This document shows positions 1 through 6,717 of a stretch of DNA of 21,977 nucleotides, in pieces. Both the position numbers and the translations under genes were made by a program. Position 1 is the stretch's first letter. Each line of letters starts with the position of its first letter. Origin of the DNA: Moraxella lacunata. Its GTDB lineage: Bacteria; Pseudomonadota; Gammaproteobacteria; Pseudomonadales; Moraxellaceae. The DNA lies in NCBI RefSeq assembly GCF_002027545.1, contig NZ_MXAN01000104.1, forward strand, positions 1 to 21,977, given 5' to 3'. The notes beneath the pieces were generated by a model. That model did no database searches, was not told the origin of the DNA, and saw nothing but the letters and a program-made list of their open reading frames with translations.

Positions 1-754
<754 letters not shown>

Positions 755-770
755 TCTAGTATTAGCTGAT

Positions 771-799
771 AAAAGCACGTCCGATGGGGCGTGTTTTTT
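771..799 (+). terminator. Rho-independent terminator of adk
   Basis: CACGTCC (776-782) pairs with GGGCGTG, with one G-U pair and a short loop, and is followed by a T-run at 794-799. It lies about 20 nt after the adk stop codon. Confidence 0.75.
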
Positions 800-810
800 A
801 TGGTTAATTT

Positions 811-913
811 ATTTAATAGACTTCTTTCCAAACCCTGATTTTTATGGATTTTTAAAAACTTCAACCCCAATACTTATAAGGGTTTATTTTTAGTTTGGAA
901 AGAGATTTAATAT
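811..913. repeat. Small inverted-repeat element (TTGGAAAGA ends)
   Basis: The left arm (811-833), read on the - strand, is GGTTTGGAAAGAAGTCTA. The right arm (892-912), read on the + strand, is GTTTGGAAAGAGATTTAATA. They form imperfect terminal inverted repeats about 60 bases apart. A further inner pair AACCC/GGGTT lies at 863-884. No coding capacity. It resembles a miniature inverted-repeat element, and the same arm opens the window at position 1. Confidence 0.5.
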
Positions 914-942
914 AATCCTAATATTGTTTTTAAAGGTAATTT

Positions 943-1010
943 TTATATCATCATTTAACGTCAAAACACACCAAATGGCGGTAGGGTGCGTAATACGCAC
1001 CATTTAATCC
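943..1010. repeat. GGTGCGT..ACGCACC palindromic repeat, copy 1
   Basis: The palindrome GGTGCGTAATACGCACC (985-1001) is preceded by a conserved flank beginning ATCATTTAACGTCAAAACAC (about 949-968). The reverse complement of 21870-21930 matches this segment over about 55 bases with few differences, so the unit is larger than the palindrome. It lies just beyond the early stop codon of the cysA-like gene. Confidence 0.65.
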
Positions 1011-1025
1011 AAATAGAATGATGTT

Positions 1026-1745
1026 TTAAAGCCCCAAAAAATCCACCACAAATTCACTATTAGGACGAGCAAACAGCTCATCAGGCTTACCCATTTGTTC
1101 CACCACGCCATGATTCATGATGACCACCGTATCCGACACGGCAACCGCTTCTTCTTGGTCGTGCGTTACCATGATGGATGTGATGCCAATGTCCTTTTGG
1201 ATTTGGCATAGGGACGTGCGTAGCTCTTTACGCACTTTGGCATCCAACGCCCCAAAAGGCTCATCAAGAAGGAGTAATTTGGGGTTTGTGGCAATCGCCC
1301 GAGCCAGTGCCACACGTTGACGCTGACCGCCTGACAGCTCATGCGGATAGCGGTCTTTGGTGTGGGGCAGTTGAATCAAATCAAGAAGTTCCGTCACTCG
1401 CTTATCAATCTTATCCCCTGTGGGGCGTTGGTGTTTGGGGAGTAGTTCTAAGCCAAAAGCGATGTTTTGGGCGACTGTTTTGTGGCGAAATAGGGCATAG
1501 TTTTGAAAAACAAAACCTATCCCACGCTGCTGCACGGGCGTGTCGGTTACGTCTGTGCCGTCAAAATAAATCCGCCCTGTGTCGGACGTCTCTAACCCTG
1601 CAATAATCCGCAAAAGGGTGGTTTTACCACAGCCCGAAGGTCCAAGCAGGGTGGCAAGTTCGCCAGAATTGACCGAGAAACTCACGTCATTTAAGGCGGT
1701 AAATTCGCCAAAGCGTTTATGAATGTTTTTAATGTCTATGCTCAT
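1026..1745 (-). CDS. cysA: Sulfate/thiosulfate ABC transporter ATPase, short form without C-terminal domain
   Basis: ATP-hydrolysing subunit expected to power sulfate/thiosulfate import with CysT/CysW permeases and the Sbp lipoprotein. The 239 residues contain a complete nucleotide-binding domain: Walker A GPSGCGKTT (35-43), signature LSGGQRQR (137-144), Walker B LLLLDEP (157-163) and H-loop THDQEEA. The protein ends right after the conserved FLG at the domain boundary, whereas CysA proteins usually continue for about 110 residues with a regulatory/TOBE-like domain. A repeat begins 16 bases past the stop, so the tail may have been lost there. The ATG at 1745 is preferred over 1781 because MSIDIKNIHKRFG is the family N-terminus. 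Substrate assignment rests on the nearby sbp and sat; a related ATPase of another importer is possible. Confidence 0.75.
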   Translation of the reverse strand: MSIDIKNIHKRFGEFTALNDVSFSVNSGELATLLGPSGCGKTTLLRIIAGLETSDTGRIYFDGTDVTDTPVQQRGIGFVFQNYALFRHKTVAQNIAFGLELLPKHQRPTGDKIDKRVTELLDLIQLPHTKDRYPHELSGGQRQRVALARAIATNPKLLLLDEPFGALDAKVRKELRTSLCQIQKDIGITSIMVTHDQEEAVAVSDTVVIMNHGVVEQMGKPDELFARPNSEFVVDFLGL

Positions 1746-1772
1746 GGTGGTATCCGTGTTAATGATGAATTG

Positions 1773-1800
1773 ATTGTACAAGTTAAAAAATATTTGATAA
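1773..1800 (-). promoter_or_regulatory. Possible promoter of the cysA-like gene
   Basis: On the - strand TTATCA (1800-1795) and TACAAT (1778-1773) are 16 bases apart. This would start transcription about 20 nt upstream of the ATG at 1745. It suggests the gene has its own promoter, separate from the Sel1 gene upstream, which ends in a terminator. Confidence 0.4.
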
Positions 1801-1807
1801 ATGGCAA

Positions 1808-1996
1808 TGTAGGGGCGAATTGCAATTCGCCCAATTTTAAATTTTTAATTAAAAAATTACCATATATCTTATCAATTTTTACCTAAATTTTATATATTGG
1901 GTTTTTTCAATAACAATTTAAATAAATTATGGGGTAAATTAAATTTGCTCTTTAATAAAGTTTTGATTTTTGGGCGAATGTAATTCGCCCCTTGTA
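1808..1996. repeat. Inverted-repeat element with TGTAGGGGCGAA ends
   Basis: The left end is TGTAGGGGCGAATTGCAATT and the right end, read on the - strand, is TACAAGGGGCGAATTACATT. Each end is itself a palindrome able to form a hairpin. The interior of about 140 bases is very AT-rich with no convincing reading frame. This element and the neighbouring terminator fill the 392-base gap between cysA and the Sel1 gene. Related, shorter elements lie at 7683-7751 and 10760-10828, with a solo end near 13163. Confidence 0.6.
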
Positions 1997-2096
1997 TGTC
2001 ATAAATGGTAGGCTTATTTTAAAAGATTGGCAAAATTATGATACTGACAAAAAGGAATATGAATTTTCGGTTTTGGGATTTGTGCAAAACAGGCAT

Positions 2097-2124
2097 AAAA
2101 AAGCCCGTACATGGACGGGCTTTT
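2097..2124 (-). terminator. Terminator of the Sel1-repeat gene
   Basis: Read on the - strand, GCCCGT pairs with ACGGGC around a 6-base loop and is followed by a run of Ts. A-rich flanks extend the stem to AAAAGCCCGT/ACGGGCTTTT. It lies just beyond the stop codon at 2138. Confidence 0.8.
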
Positions 2125-2137
2125 ATCCTTGTATGGG

Positions 2138-2848
2138 TTAGCGGTATTGGCAGGCTTCTGTATAGCCATTTTCACAGGCTTTGGCAAACCATTGTTTGGC
2201 GGTGTTTGGGTCTTGTTTTGCACCTTGTCCATTATGATACATCACTCCAAGATTATATTGGGCTTTGGCATTGTCTTGATTGGCAGACTTGGTAAACCAT
2301 TCAAGGGCTTTGGTATAATTTTGTTTAACGCCCTGTCCATGAACATACATCGCCCCAAGATTATATTGAGCTTTGGCATTGTCTTGATTGGCAGACTTGG
2401 TAAACCATTCAAATGCTTTTTGATAATCTTGTTTTATACCGTGTCCGTTGTCATACATCACACCAAGATTATATTGAGCTTTGGCATCTCCTTGACTGGC
2501 GGATTTGGTGTACCATTCAAAGGCTTTTTTATAATCTTGCTTTACACTTTGCCCAAAAGTATACATTGCCCCAAGATTATATTGAGCTTGGGCTAATCCT
2601 TGATTGGCGAATTTGGTATACCATTCAAAGGCTTTGGTATAATCTGCTTCCAAATCATAAGCCACACCCAAATAAAGCTGCAATTCGGCATTATTAGGAT
2701 TTTGTGTTAGCCCATTTTGACAAATAGTAATGGCGGATTGGGGACTAGTGTCATACAGCTCTTGGCAACTTTGGTTTTGAGCTTGGGCTTGGTTTACAAA
2801 GCCTGTTAATGTGGTAATTAGGGTAAAAATAATCAATTTGGTTTTCAT
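2138..2848 (-). CDS. Secreted Sel1-like (TPR) repeat protein
   Basis: Predicted periplasmic scaffold-type protein of 236 residues; its partner is unknown. The N-terminus MKTKLIIFTLITTLTGFV followed by NQAQAQ is a Sec signal peptide with likely cleavage near residue 24. From about residue 54 there are five Sel1-type repeats of 36 residues with the pattern A-x-A-Q-Y-N-L-G-x-M-Y...K-x-A-F-E-W-[YF]-x-K-[SF]-A-x-Q. The first is degenerate (AELQLYLGVAYDLE). Cys pairs near the start (SCQELY, TICQNG) and at the end (ACENGYTEACQYR) could form disulfides. At DNA level the repeats are almost identical units of 108 bases. The gene lies between sbp and cysA but has its own promoter-like sequence and terminator, so a role in sulfate uptake is only a possibility. 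Sel1 proteins generally mediate protein-protein contacts. Confidence 0.85.
   Translation of the reverse strand: MKTKLIIFTLITTLTGFVNQAQAQNQSCQELYDTSPQSAITICQNGLTQNPNNAELQLYLGVAYDLEADYTKAFEWYTKFANQGLAQAQYNLGAMYTFGQSVKQDYKKAFEWYTKSASQGDAKAQYNLGVMYDNGHGIKQDYQKAFEWFTKSANQDNAKAQYNLGAMYVHGQGVKQNYTKALEWFTKSANQDNAKAQYNLGVMYHNGQGAKQDPNTAKQWFAKACENGYTEACQYR
2247..2650. repeat. Tandem 108-base coding repeats of the Sel1 gene
   Basis: The string CCAAGATTAT recurs at 2247, 2355, 2463 and 2571, a period of exactly 108 bases (36 codons). The first two units are identical over most of 58 bases, differing at one visible position, which indicates recent duplication or gene conversion between units. Confidence 0.85.
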
Positions 2849-2883
2849 GGGTTTGTCTTAGGGTTGTCTTAAAAGTTTGGGAT

Positions 2884-2912
2884 ATGTTAGCCGAAATTGG
2901 TGTGATAGGCAA
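2884..2912 (-). promoter_or_regulatory. Possible promoter of the Sel1-repeat gene
   Basis: On the - strand TTGCCT (2912-2907) and TAACAT (2889-2884) are 17 bases apart, each matching four of six consensus bases. Transcription would start near 2877, about 29 nt before the ATG at 2848. Confidence 0.4.
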
Positions 2913-2959
2913 TAGTTAGCCACTTAAAAGACATGCTTAATATTTTGCCATTTTAAACG

Positions 2960-2985
2960 CAAAAAAGCCCGCAAAACGGGCTTAA
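2960..2985 (-). terminator. Terminator of sbp
   Basis: On the - strand AAGCCCG (2983-2977) pairs with CGGGCTT (2971-2965) around a short loop and is followed by a T-run. It lies about 20 nt after the sbp stop. Confidence 0.8.
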
Positions 2986-3006
2986 AATCATCAATATGCT
3001 TTTGAA

Positions 3007-4086
3007 TTATTGCGACACTTGCCCTGTCGCCCCAACCGCCAATGTGTCGTACACGCCACCTTCTTTAAAATAAGTCGTCATGATAGACTGCCAATCGCCA
3101 AATACGTCATTGGGGAAAAAGGTCTGCATTTGGGGGAATTTATCGGCGTGCTTGGCAAGAATGTCGGGGTTGCTTGGACGTAAGAAATACTTGACTGCAA
3201 GCTCTTGCCCTTCATCGCTGTATAGGTGTTCTAGGTAGGCTTTTGCCACGTCTGTCGTGCCTTTTTTGGCGGTAACTGCGTCCACGACCGCCACAGGGTT
3301 TTCGGCATTAATGGTGTAGCTTGGATAGATGATTTGGATGTTGCCAAATTTTTCTTTGATGACGTTGGCTTCATTTTCAAAAGTAATCAGCACATCACCA
3401 ATCTGACGTTGGGCGAATGTCGTGGTCGCCGCCCGTCCGCCATTTTCAAAAACTTTAACGTTACCCAGTAAGCCCTTGACAAACTCATGCGTTTTGGCTT
3501 CGTCCTTATTAAAGGTGTGTAGCCCATAGCCGTAAGCCCCTAAGAACGCATAGCGACCGTTGCCTGAGGTTTTTGGATTAGCAATGACGATGTCAGTGCC
3601 ACTCTTTGCCAAATCCGCCCAGTCCTTTACGCCCTTAGGGTTGCCGTCTCGCACGATAAAGATAATTGTACTGGTAAAGGGAATGGCGTTGTTGGGGAAT
3701 TTTTGTCGCCATTTGCCGTCCACAAGCTGACCCTCAGCAAGCAGTTCCACGTCCGAGCCTTGATTCATCGTAACCACGTCCGCTTCTAGTCCGTTTTTGA
3801 CTGATAGGGCTTGTTTGCTTGACCCGCCATGCGACTGCTTGATATTGACCTTAATGTCAGGATTAACGCCTTGATAATGCTTGATAAATAAAGGATTGTA
3901 ATCCTTATAAAAATCCCGTGCCACGTCATAGGACACATTTAACAGATCTACTTGACCGCTTGCGTTGCCTGTTGTGGCTTTGTTGTCGGTTTGGGTGTTG
4001 GCATTATTGCTGGTTTGATTATTGCCACAAGCGGTTAAGACAAGGGCAGATAGGGCAATACTTAGGGGTAATAGGGTGGTTTTCAT
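3007..4086 (-). CDS. sbp: Sulfate-binding lipoprotein of ABC importer
   Basis: Solute-binding protein that captures sulfate (possibly thiosulfate) and delivers it to a CysTWA-type importer. With the ATG at 4086 it has 359 residues. The N-terminus MKTTLLPLSIALSALVLTAC ends in a lipobox with the lipid-anchored Cys at residue 20. Family signatures follow: SYDVARDFY, QSHGGSSKQA, DVVTMNQGSDVELLA, NPKTSGNGRYAFLGAYGYGL and a C-terminal YLYSDEGQE-like stretch (EHLYSDEGQELAVKYFLRP). These match the Sbp/CysP family along the full length. The frame opens at 4098, but MKTT is a standard signal-peptide start. A lipobox instead of a cleavable soluble signal peptide is notable for a Gram-negative sulfate-binding protein. 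sat lies directly upstream and the cysA-like gene downstream on the same strand, which supports the sulfate assignment. Confidence 0.92.
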   Translation of the reverse strand: MKTTLLPLSIALSALVLTACGNNQTSNNANTQTDNKATTGNASGQVDLLNVSYDVARDFYKDYNPLFIKHYQGVNPDIKVNIKQSHGGSSKQALSVKNGLEADVVTMNQGSDVELLAEGQLVDGKWRQKFPNNAIPFTSTIIFIVRDGNPKGVKDWADLAKSGTDIVIANPKTSGNGRYAFLGAYGYGLHTFNKDEAKTHEFVKGLLGNVKVFENGGRAATTTFAQRQIGDVLITFENEANVIKEKFGNIQIIYPSYTINAENPVAVVDAVTAKKGTTDVAKAYLEHLYSDEGQELAVKYFLRPSNPDILAKHADKFPQMQTFFPNDVFGDWQSIMTTYFKEGGVYDTLAVGATGQVSQ

Positions 4087-4244
4087 GAGATAGTCCAATG
4101 TTAGTCCAAGTTAAAAAAGATGAGTTATTGTAAATGACAATGCTTAAAATGATTAGGGTAAAAATGGGAAATCGTTATTCGGTTTGGGAATTTATGGCGG
4201 GGAAATTGGTTTAAATCTTGGAAAATTGCCAATGTTAATTTGAA

Positions 4245-4273
4245 TAAAAAAAGGGGCAAGCAAATTGCCCCTA
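4245..4273 (-). terminator. Terminator of sat
   Basis: On the - strand GGGGCAA (4271-4265) pairs with TTGCCCC (4259-4253) around a 5-base loop, followed by a run of seven Ts. It lies about 20 nt past the sat stop codon, so sat and sbp are probably separate transcripts. Confidence 0.85.
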
Positions 4274-4291
4274 TGGTTTAAAAACAAAAAA

Positions 4292-5542
4292 TCACACCCC
4301 TTGATAATACCGTTTTAACACCGCCAGTACCTCAGGTCGGCTAAATGTTTCAGGAACTTCATCGCTATTTGATAGGGCGGTTCTTAATGCCGTGCCTGAG
4401 ATTTTGACGTGGTGGGACGAGTCGTGCGGACAGGTTTTGGTGCTTGCCATACTGCCACAGCCATGACAATAAAACGTCCAGTCAATTTTTAAAGGCTTGG
4501 TAATAAGTGCGTCTTTGTTAATGGTGTCAAAAATCTTTTGAGCATCAAACGCCCCATAATAATCGCCCACGCCCGCATGGTCTCGCCCTACGATGAGATG
4601 ACTGCACCCATAATTTTGGCGGAATAGGGCATGAAGTAAGGCTTCTTTTGGGCCGGCATATCGCATATCTAGGGGGTAGCCTGCCTGAATGACGGTGTCT
4701 TTTTTAAAATAGTTGTCAATCAGCACGCCAATGGCTTCTTGGCGGACATCGGCAGGAATGTCGCCTGCTTTTAGCTTGCCAAGTAAGGAATGCACGAGTA
4801 CACCGTCGCAGATTTCTATGGCGATTTTGGCAAGGTATTCATGCGAGCGGTGCATGGGGTTACGGGTTTGAAAGGCGGAGACGGTTTTCCAACCTTTTTG
4901 TTTAAACATCGCCCGAGTTTGGGCAGGGGTTTTGTAAATTTCGGGGTAGTTGGTGGGAAATTCGCCTTGACTAAACACTTGTACTTTTCCGCCCAAATAC
5001 ACATCGCCACTGCCTAGCACCTGTGCCACGCCCACATGGTTGGGGTCGGTCGTGCCAAAGGTGGCTTGGCATTCGGCAGTTTTGTTGGGGGTATAAATGT
5101 CGCTAATGGTCAGCACGCCCATGAGTGCGTCCGAGTCGTCCACAAGAGCCACGCTGTCGCCTAGGCTTAGGGTGTTTGCGGTGGCGGTGTCGGTGGATAG
5201 GGTAATGGGAATGGGGAAAAACACGCCCTGATAAGTGCCGTCCACACCGCCTTGGGCGAGCGTCATGCTGGCTATCACGCCTTCATAATCGGCTTGCCCC
5301 ATAAAGCCGTCAAGGGGCGTAAATCCGCCAATGCCAAGCATGATAAGGTCGCCACGCTCACGGCTGGATAGGCGAATCTGGGGCAGGGTCTGGGCGTGGG
5401 CGTAAGCGGTTGCCAGAATGTCGCCTGTCAATGCAAGCGGTTTTAGGGTGGGACTGCCGTGCGGTGGCACAAGGTTGGTATAAATGTCGTCCGTGCTAAA
5501 CGCTTGCTCGTTTTGGGCGGATAGGGTGGATAGGTCGGTCAT
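4292..5542 (-). CDS. sat: Sulfate adenylyltransferase (ATP sulfurylase, single-subunit type)
   Basis: Activates sulfate with ATP to adenosine 5'-phosphosulfate and pyrophosphate, the first step of sulfate assimilation. With the ATG at 5542 the protein has 416 residues. Key motifs are [11 protein letters not shown] (225-235, nucleotide and sulfate binding), [19 protein letters not shown] and [12 protein letters not shown] (from 319). A C-x2-C-x8-C-x-H cluster (C359, C362, C371, H373) resembles the zinc site of bacterial Sat. This is the homo-oligomeric Sat type, not the CysD/CysN heterodimer common in enterobacteria. The frame extends to an ATG at 5575, but a TATAAG at 5583-5578 could be a -10 box, which would make that start too early; neither start has a strong Shine-Dalgarno. 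sbp and cysA follow on the same strand. Confidence 0.94.
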   Translation of the reverse strand: MTDLSTLSAQNEQAFSTDDIYTNLVPPHGSPTLKPLALTGDILATAYAHAQTLPQIRLSSRERGDLIMLGIGGFTPLDGFMGQADYEGVIASMTLAQGGVDGTYQGVFFPIPITLSTDTATANTLSLGDSVALVDDSDALMGVLTISDIYTPNKTAECQATFGTTDPNHVGVAQVLGSGDVYLGGKVQVFSQGEFPTNYPEIYKTPAQTRAMFKQKGWKTVSAFQTRNPMHRSHEYLAKIAIEICDGVLVHSLLGKLKAGDIPADVRQEAIGVLIDNYFKKDTVIQAGYPLDMRYAGPKEALLHALFRQNYGCSHLIVGRDHAGVGDYYGAFDAQKIFDTINKDALITKPLKIDWTFYCHGCGSMASTKTCPHDSSHHVKISGTALRTALSNSDEVPETFSRPEVLAVLKRYYQGV

Positions 5543-5645
5543 GGCTAAGTTTCTGTTGGCTAAAAAAGTAGCCATATCTTATAGAATTTTGCCAACTTTT
5601 AACTATGCCAAATCATGATAAAGATAGGCGGATTTTTCATGTGTG

Positions 5646-6152
5646 TCATGTGGTGGGCGTGCCTGTATAAACACACGTTGGCAAATGTCGCCCAATGTCT
5701 GCAATATCAGGCGTGGTGCATTGCCAATCAATGTAGCTGTCTTGATGAATGGCGGGCGTAAAAATCAGCACGCCTTTACTTTGGGCGTTGTCAATGGTGA
5801 TGGTAACGACCGAATGGTTGTCCAATGCAACCGATTTGATTTTACTGCTGGGTGTCCAGTTGGATGGCAAATTAAGCTCGGCAAGTGATGTCGGCAGTTG
5901 CCCCCTGTCTATTAGATAGACCTGCATTTCCATTTTTAAATGGCTTATGGCGGACTGGGCAAGCTGTATGCTTTCGTGGTCAAAGGCGATTTGTTTGAGT
6001 TCTGCCATTTTTTCATCATTTTTAATGCTTAGCTCTTGTTCGATGTGGTTGATGGCTCGCTTTTCGGCTTGCCCGCTCATCATATAAAACACCAAGCCAA
6101 TTAAAATGGTTAATAACACAATGATAATGGCAAGTAGGGTGTTGGTTTTCAT
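5646..6152 (-). CDS. Membrane-anchored protein with pilin-like C-terminal domain
   Basis: The 168-residue protein has one N-terminal membrane helix (about 5-24, TLLAIIIVLLTILIGLVFYM), then a Lys/Glu-rich helical stretch (28-75) and a small globular domain. The C-terminus, with IDWQC (C145) and HLPTC (C160), strongly recalls the disulfide-bonded loop that closes type IV pilin globular domains. The segment YLIDRGQLPTSLAEL also resembles pilins. However, it lacks the G-F-T-L-I-E type prepilin cleavage motif, so it would stay as an ordinary inner-membrane-anchored protein with a periplasmic domain. The ATG at 6152 has AGGAAA about 10 bases upstream and is preferred over an ATG at 6185 that lies inside the terminator of the preceding gene. 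Function unknown; a pilus accessory protein or a diverged pilin are possibilities. sat starts about 100 bases downstream on the same strand. Confidence 0.7.
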   Translation of the reverse strand: MKTNTLLAIIIVLLTILIGLVFYMMSGQAEKRAINHIEQELSIKNDEKMAELKQIAFDHESIQLAQSAISHLKMEMQVYLIDRGQLPTSLAELNLPSNWTPSSKIKSVALDNHSVVTITIDNAQSKGVLIFTPAIHQDSYIDWQCTTPDIADIGRHLPTCVYTGTPTT

Positions 6153-6173
6153 AAGGTTTCCTGTTTTGGGATT

Positions 6174-6200
6174 TAAAAAATCCACTCAAAAGAGTGGATT
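6174..6200 (-). terminator. Terminator of the 94-residue membrane protein gene
   Basis: On the - strand AATCCACTC (6200-6192) pairs perfectly with GAGTGGATT (6187-6179) around a TTTT loop, followed by a T-run. It separates this gene from the pilin-like gene downstream. Confidence 0.85.
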
Positions 6201-6238
6201 GATAACAATCAGATTTATGACATCTGATGACTGGCACC

Positions 6239-6523
6239 TTAATAAGCAACAGCAGGTGCTTGTGAAGCTGCAATAGCTACGTAAGCGACAATCAAGATGA
6301 TATAAGCACCCATTGCCATGAAGTATTTTTTCATGGTGCTAATGTCGCTATCGTCCATCTCATCACGCTTGGTAAAGAAATAGATGATTTGTGGAATGGG
6401 CGAGAAAAAGATACCCAACGCCAAAAATAGCGTGTTATCTCTCATAACGATAAGGGATTTTATCCAAAACCAAAGAACTGCAATCGCTACAATTGCCAGT
6501 AAGATTAACAAACTCATAGCCAT
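6239..6523 (-). CDS. Small three-helix membrane protein, unknown function
   Basis: The 94-residue protein has three predicted membrane helices at about 4-25, 31-50 and 66-86, with a charged cytoplasmic or periplasmic loop (TKRDEMDDSDIS, 51-62) between the second and third. I do not recognise the family. It is a real gene: AGGAG lies 6 bases before the ATG at 6523, a well-spaced promoter is present at 6582-6554, and a strong terminator follows the stop. It is therefore a single-gene transcription unit. The short loop after a conserved-looking FFSPIPQIIYFF helix is its most distinctive stretch. Confidence 0.75.
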   Translation of the reverse strand: MAMSLLILLAIVAIAVLWFWIKSLIVMRDNTLFLALGIFFSPIPQIIYFFTKRDEMDDSDISTMKKYFMAMGAYIILIVAYVAIAASQAPAVAY

Positions 6524-6553
6524 AATAATCTCCTAAGATATACAAACGTTTGC

Positions 6554-6582
6554 ATAATAGCAAAAACTTTATGATAAATCAA
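6554..6582 (-). promoter_or_regulatory. Predicted promoter of the 94-residue membrane protein gene
   Basis: On the - strand TTGATT (6582-6577) and TATTAT (6559-6554) are separated by 17 bases. Transcription would start near 6547, about 24 nt before the ATG. Confidence 0.6.
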
Positions 6583-6717
6583 TACAATTGAAAAATATTG
6601 TCAATATTTAATAGGAAATCTTTAATTGTTTTGTAAAAGCTGATGTGTCGTTAGTAAAATAAAATCATAGCTGCATGATAACCAAAAATTATTGCTGTAA
6701 TTGTCTATTTTTTAAAC

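Noticed and set aside
2111..2596. 161-codon + strand frame opposite the Sel1 gene with repeated ILSFGIVLIG-type segments
   Set aside because: It is the antisense shadow of the 108-base Sel1 repeats; the signal peptide and Sel1 motifs belong to the - strand, and this frame has no ribosome site.
2247..2650. Regularly spaced direct repeats as a possible CRISPR array
   Set aside because: The 108-base period equals 36 codons, the units are adjoining and coding, and there are no variable spacers or cas genes.
6022..6273. 83-codon - strand frame overlapping the pilin-like gene and spanning the terminator
   Set aside because: Overlaps a better-supported gene in another frame and reads through a terminator hairpin; composition is not protein-like.
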